From the NCBI GenBank assembly GCA_014529385.2, contig CM043942.1:51524774-51588773 (forward strand): 64,000 nt of DNA, in the 5' to 3' direction. A model generated the notes under the pieces. That model saw only the letters and a program-made list of their open reading frames with translations. It did not search any database and was not told where the DNA came from. This DNA comes from Adiantum capillus-veneris (taxonomy: Eukaryota; Streptophyta; Polypodiopsida; Polypodiales; Pteridaceae). A program made the translations under genes and the position numbers. Below are positions 57,220-64,000 of this stretch, piece by piece. Positions within the stretch are counted from its first letter, which is position 1. Each line of letters opens with the position of its first letter.

Positions 57220-58175
57220 TGTTGACCGCTGGGTCAACAACACAACATAACTCAAGTTTCGTACCAAAGTCTTATCTTTTGCGAGTTATGAAATGCTGCG
57301 GATTATGGCTATAAACGTCATTTGTAATGAGTAGTTATTCTAGTTTCAGAAGCCGGAGTGCAATGGCACTTCAAGATTGTAAATACAAAGCCATTTGACC
57401 CTTTCAACCCCATTTTTGGTTAAACCTAAGGTAGCCTTAGTATATAAGGTACCTAGGTCATTTTGTAAAAGGACTTTAATCATAATCAAAGTTTTAGCGC
57501 TGCCGTCTACTGTGTGTGAGAGAGAAAGAGAGTGAGTGTGAGCTTCATCCTCCCGTTACGCCCGGCTCGCTCAACACATTGGAGATCCGATTGCACCATT
57601 GCGGTAGGCTCGAGGAGAGCTACGCGACAACGCCAAGCATTCCACGCGAGACGAAGCGCACACGCCGACGTATCTACTAGCTATTTGTGGCCGTAAGTGT
57701 ATCAAACGATGTCTGTTTTTTGTGTGCTAGTAGTCTATAGAATCGTGGCGACATAAGCTACGCATAGGTACTCATAAATTTCAGTTTCGGGCACTTTCAA
57801 AATTCGGCTCTGTCATCCTACGCGTTCTCCACAGATGGGTTTAGAGTGAGGGTTTTGAGTGTAGAAGCTTATGGACAGGTGTATCCTAGTGAGGGGATAG
57901 TGTTCCTTAAGTTTCGTATGAATCTGGCATGATTAGGTGAGTTACCTTCCGCATGTGTGTATGTGGCTAGGTGGTGTAGTTGAGAGCAGTGAGGTTCTTG
58001 ATTGTGGTTTAGTTGGCCTTCCTGAGTGTTGTATGTGTAGGATGGTCTCAGCCTGACAAGCTTAAGAGATTTCCTCCGTGTGCCTATCGTGTCATCTGTG
58101 TCCTCGATTGACATTATGTTGATCTAGGTAGTGTTTGTATGCACTTCATGGGTGTGTGAGTCTCTCCGTCCAACA
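57220..58175 (+). repeat. 5' LTR of element E
   Basis: A 956-bp unit from TGTTGACCGCTGGGTCAAC to CCGTCCAACA, defined by the TG...CA ends and the primer site two bases later. The matching 3' LTR is outside the window. It contains one half and one degraded copy of the leader palindrome (57813-57824 and 57750-57768). Confidence 0.75.
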
Positions 58176-58176
58176 T

Positions 58177-58194
58177 TGGCGCCGCTGCCGGGGA
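58177..58194 (+). promoter_or_regulatory. Primer binding site of E, Asp-tRNA
   Basis: TGGCGCCGCTGCCGGGGA matches the complement of plant tRNA-Asp with a single change. Confidence 0.88.
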
Positions 58195-58718
58195 CACAAG
58201 GACCTAAGTAGGTTTCCTACTAACACTTGTGTGATGGTTGCTTGATTAGTTTCGGCTAAAAAAAAACGTTTTTCTTAAGTGGATCCGGAAGAGGATATTC
58301 CGCGATCAAGTGGATAGCCAGGAAGCGTGTGTCTTGCCGAGGGTCTGCGACTAGATAGGTTTAGTTAGGATATGTGGATTAGAGTAGTTGTTGGTGGTCG
58401 AGTGATTTGTGAGGTGATAAAAGCGTTTACTAGTCCGTGTGTGGCAGTGAAGCGTTTTTCTACTCATAGATGCAAAACCCCATATGGTTTGTAGGAGTAG
58501 CTTTAGGTAAGTGATTCGATTCTGATCTAGAGCTATTCATCATTGAATTATTTGCTAAAGTGCTTGATTGCATTTGAAATCACGAAAAAGTGTGCTTTTG
58601 AGGGTAAAAATGCATTAAACAAGTTTTTGTGGATATTTTTGTATGACTAACTGATGTTGTGCATATAAAAGAGCATTTGCAAGGGTTCTGTGAAGAAAAC
58701 CTGCAATTTTGTAAACAT

Positions 58719-60131
58719 AGACATCCTACGCGTAGGATGTCTCAAGGGGGTTCTGGAGACCAATTTTGAAAATTCTGACTGCACCAGTGGGTTAAGAGGG
58801 TAGGTTTTACCCTAGTAACATATTGACTTGGGTGTTTTTCCCTATTTTTGTTGACCAAAAGCCAAAAGGTGGAGTCAAAAAACGCAAAATTTTAGCAAAG
58901 GCTAATTGAGTGATTTTTGCATGTTTTTGCAATTGTGAAGCATACTTGCACTTGCTGAGAGCATAAGGAAGCATCAGGGACACTTCAATCTGAAAAAATC
59001 AGTAGTAGACATCCTACGCGTAGGATGTCTACAGGGTGATCTGGTGGAAATTTTGAAAATCTGAGGTTACAAGTGTGTTTAGAAGGTAGATTTTACCCTA
59101 TTTTCACCTAGAAAGTGGAAGTTTGACCAAATTTTGACAGATCAAGACCAAAAGATGAGAATGGCCAGACATCCTATCCAAATTGTGTCCAAGGCATAAT
59201 TTTAGAGACCAAACCATAGGATGACTTCATGTGCATGTTATACATGATGTTTTGAGTGCATGTGGGAGTTTTCACCTCATTTGGGTGAGAAAATTGGGTT
59301 CAAAGCGGACTTTAACACTTTTGACTGAAAAAGGCAAGAACAGCTAAAATTTGGGTCTTTTGAGATCCAAACTCAAATCTAAGCATACCACTGGGTTGCT
59401 GACATCAAGGGGAAGCTTTGGGTCAAGTCTGGGGTCAAACAGGCCAAAAAAGACATCCTACGCGTAGTATGACACATGTGTGTGATTTTGCACTCCAAAC
59501 TTAATTTTGAGCATACCACAGTGATCAGCACCTTAAGGAGAGTCTGTGGTTCAAATTTGGGGTAATTCTGAGTGTTAGACATCCTACGCGTAGGATGTCT
59601 AAGGCATAATTCTGAAACCAAAATTTTCTGTGACCATACCATGCTGTCATATAGCCTTAGGCAAGCCTCCTAGTCAAATTTGGTCCATTTGGAGCTGATT
59701 TGACTAGGAATTCATCAGAACAGACATCAGGCTTTTGAATATGATTCTTGTTCATTTGACCTACCCTATAGGTGTCAGAATCAAAAAGTAAAAATAGCTG
59801 TGAGTTTAGCACATCAAGGGGAAGCTACAGTGCAAGTTTGAGCTGAAACAGAGTAAAAAGACATCCTACGCGTAGGATGTCTCCAGCTTGATTTAGGACT
59901 CCAAATCAACCTATGAGCACACCACTGTGATCAGCACATCAAGGAGAAGCTGGGGTGAAAATTTCAAGTCATTCTGAGCAAAAAGACATCCTACGCGTAG
60001 GATGTCTCAAGGCCATTTTTAAATCCAAATGAGATTCTGAGCATACCATTGTGTTGCTGGACTTAAGGGGAGTCTCTGGACCAAATTTTGTTAAATTCTA
60101 AGCATATAGACATACTACGCGTAGGATGTCT
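58719..60131. repeat. Array of 24-bp palindromes in E leader
   Basis: Each site is AGACATCCTACG followed by its exact reverse complement. Perfect copies: 58719-58742, 59007-59030, 59577-59600, 59859-59882, 59984-60007. Near-perfect: 60108-60131 (one change) and 59451-59474 (changes in the right arm). Degraded: about 59167 (left arm only). Start-to-start distances are 288, 160, 284, 126, 282, 125 and 124 bp. The spacers are diverged tandem units sharing GAGCATACCACTGTG, AGCACATCAAGG and AATTCTGAG. The centre TACGCGTA contains ACGCGT. Confidence 0.95.
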
Positions 60132-60588
60132 CCAGGCCAGTTTTAGGGTCCAACTGTGCTTTTGACCACACAGAAGTGTTCACAGTGTCACAGAGATCCC
60201 AAATCTTTTTTCAAAATTGAATTTGGACTCATTTTGACCATTCTAAACTGCATTTCACTGTTTTGGCCATAACTTTCACAAACGGTATCGGATCGGAAAA
60301 GTTTTTATATCAAAACGTAGCCTGAGAGCGGCTGTACAGATCTTAGAGCAAAATTTGAACTTAATGTATGCCTATGGAAACCATTTAGTTCAATTTGAAA
60401 AAAAAAACGTCGTTTGAGGCCTCAAAATTCATCCGGAAGTCAGGGGTGTCTAAAAGCGACAATTTACAAGAATTGTGACGAAACGATTGCGGTTTTGGAC
60501 ATAGTTTCGACTTTTCCCTAACCAAAGCACTTGAACACAGTGGACTAAGTCTACTTGAACCAAGAAAAAGCTCTTAAGCCTAGAAATC

Positions 60589-61791
60589 ATGTCTACCCTA
60601 GATTCAAACGCAGCTTACACAAGCTTGGAGATCCCGACGATAGAGGAATATCCTCCCACAATGGATCTTCCAAACTTGCAATTGATAAAGACCCATCTTG
60701 TTGAGAGAGTTTGGATGATCGATCATGAGAGTGAAGGACTATATAGAAACATTGATGACAACGAGGTCAATCTTTATAGGTGCTCAGATCCATACCTAGA
60801 AGAGATAACGGATTACAAGCTCTTATATGTGTACACATACGGAGTTGACTGTCAATGGAGATCTATAGTTGTTGACAAGTATGGACGAGAATACAAAGTT
60901 GTAGAAAGCACAAATCCACAAATTGTACTAGAAAGAGGTGGATATTTGGTCAATGAAGGACCACAAATGCCTCCACCAAAGACGAGAATTCCTATAGGAA
61001 TTCCAAGAAGAGAGCCACCAGGATTCCCTTCAAGAGCGATAACGAGAGAAGGATTGGGAGAGTCTCTGGTTAGACTTGTAGACAATCGACGAGTTAGACC
61101 ATCCCAAGTCCAGAAATGGGTAAACAGAAAATACTCCGGAGATAAAGATCCGAGAGATCACGTAGTGGCTTTTAGAAGAGTGATTAGAGCAGAGGAAGTT
61201 TCAGATTTTGCGACACAGTTTGCCGGATTTGGATTGACTCTAGAAGATGATGCAGCTACATGGTTCGACTCGGTGGAAAAATGGGATTTTGAGACCCTAG
61301 ATGAGCTGTTTGAGGAGTTTATTGAAGAATTCTCGCCAAATGGCATTGCTCACAACACGGTCTCGCAAATCCATAGATTCAAACAGAAAGAGAATGAATC
61401 AGTACGCAAAGCATCATTACGGCTCAAGAGATATGTTAAGCTCTGTCCGAGAGCGGAATTACCTACGCAAGCAGGATTGATGCTGATCTTTATCCAGGGA
61501 ATGAGACATGCGGGCCTTCAGAAGGATCTGCATATGATAAGGAGGATGACGCTAAACGAGTTGATCAAAGAAGCTCTTTATCTAGTGGATAACTGTGAGG
61601 CATACAAAGAAAAGGACTTAAAGAGTGAAGGAGATGACACATCCTCTCAGCACAGTGTTTCACAGATAAGTGAGTCCATTGCCAAGCCAACGGCACCTAT
61701 TGATCAAGAAAAGCTTATCGGTGACTTGGTCAAGAGGTTGATTCCTCTTGTAAGGTTTGATTCAGGAGAGCCGAAGTGGTGTGAAAATTGA
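60589..61791 (+). CDS. Element E Gag, capsid part (400 codons, uninterrupted)
   Basis: ATG at 60589 (MSTLDSNAAYTSLEIPTIEE) after a long leader. The first 140 residues form an acidic, tyrosine-rich domain of unknown fold. A proline-rich link (GPQMPPPKTRIPIGIPRREP) follows. The Retrotrans_gag domain lies at about residues 165-345 (SQVQKWVNRKYSGDKDPRDH; WDFETLDELFEEFIEEFSPN; LIFIQGMRHAGLQKDLHMIR). The frame ends at TGA 61789-61791, and the next part continues one base back. Either a -1 shift is used or the gene is recently broken. Expected role: virus-like particle shell and RNA packaging. Confidence 0.85.
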   Translation: MSTLDSNAAYTSLEIPTIEEYPPTMDLPNLQLIKTHLVERVWMIDHESEGLYRNIDDNEVNLYRCSDPYLEEITDYKLLYVYTYGVDCQWRSIVVDKYGREYKVVESTNPQIVLERGGYLVNEGPQMPPPKTRIPIGIPRREPPGFPSRAITREGLGESLVRLVDNRRVRPSQVQKWVNRKYSGDKDPRDHVVAFRRVIRAEEVSDFATQFAGFGLTLEDDAATWFDSVEKWDFETLDELFEEFIEEFSPNGIAHNTVSQIHRFKQKENESVRKASLRLKRYVKLCPRAELPTQAGLMLIFIQGMRHAGLQKDLHMIRRMTLNELIKEALYLVDNCEAYKEKDLKSEGDDTSSQHSVSQISESIAKPTAPIDQEKLIGDLVKRLIPLVRFDSGEPKWCEN

Positions 61792-63143
61792 GAGAAAATG
61801 GACGAACCATACGGGAAGAGTGCTATTATAGCATGGAAAATTCTAGGGAGAGGTATGTACAACCTGTTCTAGAAGCACCTACTCCACCTAGATACATTAC
61901 GGAAAATGCACCAGGACCAGTAGGAGTTTTAAGGCCACAGCTTGTCTTAGGACAACAACCTCCGCTGCCAGGTGCTAGAATGCCGGTAGACATGAGATAC
62001 ATGCCAATGATGGAAGCATCAAATAAACCAATGCCAGTACCAGCTACAATGTGGTATAGCAACCAAAGTAGGTACTACCCTTCGGAGCAACAAAAGGTGA
62101 GAGAAACACATGGAGTGGTGAGGCCGGTACAACCTCCACCTCCCGGGTTTCAGTCGAAAGAAAGAAGGTATGAAATGGACGAAAGGACATTGCGATTCAT
62201 TGCAAATAGCGGCTTATCTAGGTCAAAGCTTGCTTATAGCCAAGAGGAAATGAAAAATCTCCTCAAAGACAGATTGTCACAAAAGTCGTGACAACCACTT
62301 GGTCAAACAAATGTCCTCATCACGGAGATCACTGAAGTAAATGCCTATTGTCTTGAGTGTGGCATCACTCACTTGATCCCCGATTGCCCGAAAAACCCAA
62401 ACCAAATCAGGAAAATCACGACAAATGTATCAGGGATTGTTCAACTCCCTAGTAGCTCAGAAAATGAAAATGTTGTACCAGTTCAAGTGGTTACGAGAGC
62501 ACAAGCTCAAAAGAAAGCTGATGAGAATCCAGAGACAAAGAACACGGAAAGTGACACGAGTCCAAAGACAGATGATGGACCAAAGACAGACGCACCTAGT
62601 CAGAAAACCAAGAGCAAATGAAATAGTTGGAAAGCTAGAAAGACTAGGATGAAAGCACGCAGGGAACGAGAGCAAAAATCCCTAGCTGAGAAGCTTACCG
62701 AAGCTGCGGAGAAGATAAAACAACATGAGGAAAAGGAGGCACCTTCTCTTACACAGATGTTTAAACCTCTAGAAGTACCATCCACGGATGAGAAACCGAG
62801 AAGTGCTAGTTCAGGAGGATCTGTGTTGGTAGAGAAGGTTAATGAGACATTAGATGCCCTCTTGAAAGCCTATGATGCGAGGCTCAAAAACAATCAAACC
62901 CAAGAACAAAGGTGGATGACATATCCCTGTACGGAACTAGAAAAGCAAAGGTTTGAAATGTGCAAGAAAATGATTCAAACAGCCCAAGCTTTACTAGAAG
63001 CACGAGTTGCAAAACCTGAGGATGTGATCCGTGTCATGCCTACACAAATAATCCCACCAAACCAGGAACTAAAAGAGCCAGATTCTAGTCATGAGCACAG
63101 ACCAAACCTCAAAGACCAGCATTAGAACCAAGGATAGTACTGA
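61788..63143 (+). pseudogene. Element E Gag C-terminal part: linker, zinc knuckle, coiled coil
   Basis: One frame with only a few stops (TGA 62289, TGA 62619, TAG 63123 and two more before 63144). The proline-rich linker (61860-62170) is followed by a zinc knuckle CLECGITHLIPDC near 62350 with X3 spacing before His. An acidic linker is followed by a strongly charged helix (62655-62740, REREQKSLAEKLTEAAEKIK). The codon pattern is clean between stops, so the breaks look recent. The helix could oligomerise Gag. Confidence 0.75.
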
Positions 63144-64000
63144 ATACCACGGATAACTCTTCCGAGGGAAATTCACCAAGCTATACCTGAGGATTGTAAA
63201 GAGATAGATGGTCTTGACGAATTGTGGAAACAAGTCAGTGAGGCCAATGAAGCCGATGACCTAAGAAGACGAGTAGACAAGACTGGTGATGAAAGAGAAG
63301 TGTTTCTACCACCAATAGAGGAATTTGAGACTGGATCTCAAATGAATATAGACGTGCGATCGTATTGGGGAAACAAAGGATCTGTACAATCTATGGATAG
63401 TCAACCCCATTCGCTAAGAACACTACCGTCCTACATGGGAGAGTACGAGACCAAGTCAGATGTGGTTCTAGTCCCATCACAGAGACTGTCTCCCAACAAG
63501 GCCATCGATTCAAAGGGGCTAGTAGATATTCTATCTACCCCAGTCACCTGTACAATAGTGTTAGCCGAGTTGCTCAGAATAAGACCAAACATGTGGGCTA
63601 ATGTGGGTAAATGTCTAGAGAAATTTGGTGTAAAAACCCCAATGACTCAAATTGAGGAAGGCATCAAAGAGCTTGAAATGCCTCAACTAAATACTAGGCT
63701 AGTGCCATTAAACAAGGTAGGCGAGTATTACGAGGGAGAAGATGGAAACACCACCCTTCCTGTGGAATTCAATGGTGTACAAACCATGGCAATCCTTGAC
63801 AGTGGAGCTGGTGTGGCCATTGCAACCAAAGAGGTTTGGAAAAAATGGGGAAAACCTGCCTTGAGATCCACACGAATGACCCTGCAGCTTGCAGACGGAC
63901 GCAAGGAAAAGCCCATAGGACTGCTAGAAAAAGTAATTGTTACTTCTTGTGGCATTGAATATGAACACACTTTTGCTGTTGTTGACTTTGGCAAGAAGAA
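63144..64000 (+). CDS. Element E protease region, open to window end
   Basis: Open without a stop for 857 bases from the TGA at 63141-63143. The first two-thirds are a variable linker (ELWKQVSEANEADDLRRRVD; LVDILSTPVTCTIVLAELLR; MWANVGKCLEKF) of the kind preceding Tat/Athila protease. A retropepsin-like domain lies at about 63740-64000 with LDSGAGVAIATKE (about 63793), standard D-S-G, and a later ADGRKEKPIGLLE. RT is expected next, outside the window. Similar to D's protease but with an intact active site. Confidence 0.85.
   Translation, partial: MPRITLPREIHQAIPEDCKEIDGLDELWKQVSEANEADDLRRRVDKTGDEREVFLPPIEEFETGSQMNIDVRSYWGNKGSVQSMDSQPHSLRTLPSYMGEYETKSDVVLVPSQRLSPNKAIDSKGLVDILSTPVTCTIVLAELLRIRPNMWANVGKCLEKFGVKTPMTQIEEGIKELEMPQLNTRLVPLNKVGEYYEGEDGNTTLPVEFNGVQTMAILDSGAGVAIATKEVWKKWGKPALRSTRMTLQLADGRKEKPIGLLEKVIVTSCGIEYEHTFAVVDFGKK

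Larger units (their letters stand above)
57220..64000 (+). mobile_element. Element E: Tat/Athila-like LTR retrotransposon, cut by window end
   Basis: 5' LTR, Asp-tRNA primer site, a 2.4-kb leader with palindromic repeats, gag, coiled-coil region and protease. RT, integrase and 3' LTR lie beyond the window if present. Related to D (protease, zinc knuckle, primer site) and to F (gag). Confidence 0.85.

Noticed and set aside
58719-60131. CRISPR array
   Set aside because: Repeats are palindromic and evenly recurring, but spacers are 100-265 bp, are themselves related to each other, and lie in a eukaryotic retrotransposon leader without cas genes.
57220-64000. Endogenous pararetrovirus or retrovirus
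   Set aside because: LTRs, Asp-tRNA primer site and Tat/Athila-like Gag and protease mark a Ty3-type retrotransposon. No movement-protein or envelope-like frame is present in the window.

Overview
The window looks like nuclear DNA from a land plant with a large, repeat-rich genome. The evidence is LTR retrotransposons primed by plant-type tRNAs (initiator Met and Asp), a chromodomain Ty3/gypsy family, Ty1/copia elements, an L1-type LINE, and long (TC)n, (GA)n and (TG)n tracts. The LINE encodes a coiled-coil ORF1 protein of the vertebrate-L1 sort rather than the zinc-knuckle type usual in flowering plants. That makes a non-seed plant such as a fern or lycophyte my best guess, but this is inference. 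Almost every long reading frame belongs to a transposable element and carries frameshifts or stops. I see no intact conserved host gene and no rRNA or tRNA gene.

Layout. 57-5302: complete but dead Ty1/copia element with LTRs and a 5-bp target duplication (TSD). 5303-6685: noncoding. 6734-11358: L1-type LINE lying between two (TC)n tracts. 11413-18470: old repeats, a 331-bp tandem duplication, a G24 run and unidentified coding-like remnants. 18471-19157: frameshifted coiled-coil gene with a telo-box upstream (minus strand). 19262-19745: inverted-repeat (foldback) element. 20090-21235: truncated LINE (minus).

21236-50030 is a nest. An old minus-strand copia fragment (21236-21537, 30136-31250, 40057-40156) was hit by two chromoviruses of one family: A (21538-30135, plus) and B (31251-40051, minus). 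A itself took a solo LTR at 27764-28477. The copia fragment is joined at about 40157 to a minus-strand gag remnant (F), which was split by element D (40895-49766). D is a Tat/Athila-like element with gag and protease but no reverse transcriptase or integrase. Each of these insertions is supported by a 5-bp TSD, with one mismatch for A.

50040-57219: a third chromovirus copy (C, plus), whose middle is replaced by a 3.9-kb island holding a possible intron-containing minus-strand gene. 57220-64000: element E, a second Tat/Athila-like element inserted in C's 3' LTR and running off the window.

The most unusual signal is in E's 2.4-kb leader between primer binding site and gag. A 24-bp perfect palindrome (AGACATCCTACG followed by its reverse complement) recurs, with five perfect, two near-perfect and several degraded copies, spaced mostly 124-126 bp or 282-288 bp apart inside diverged tandem units. 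Degraded copies also lie in E's LTR. The palindrome is far better preserved than its surroundings, which suggests a function in dimeric protein binding or genome-RNA pairing.
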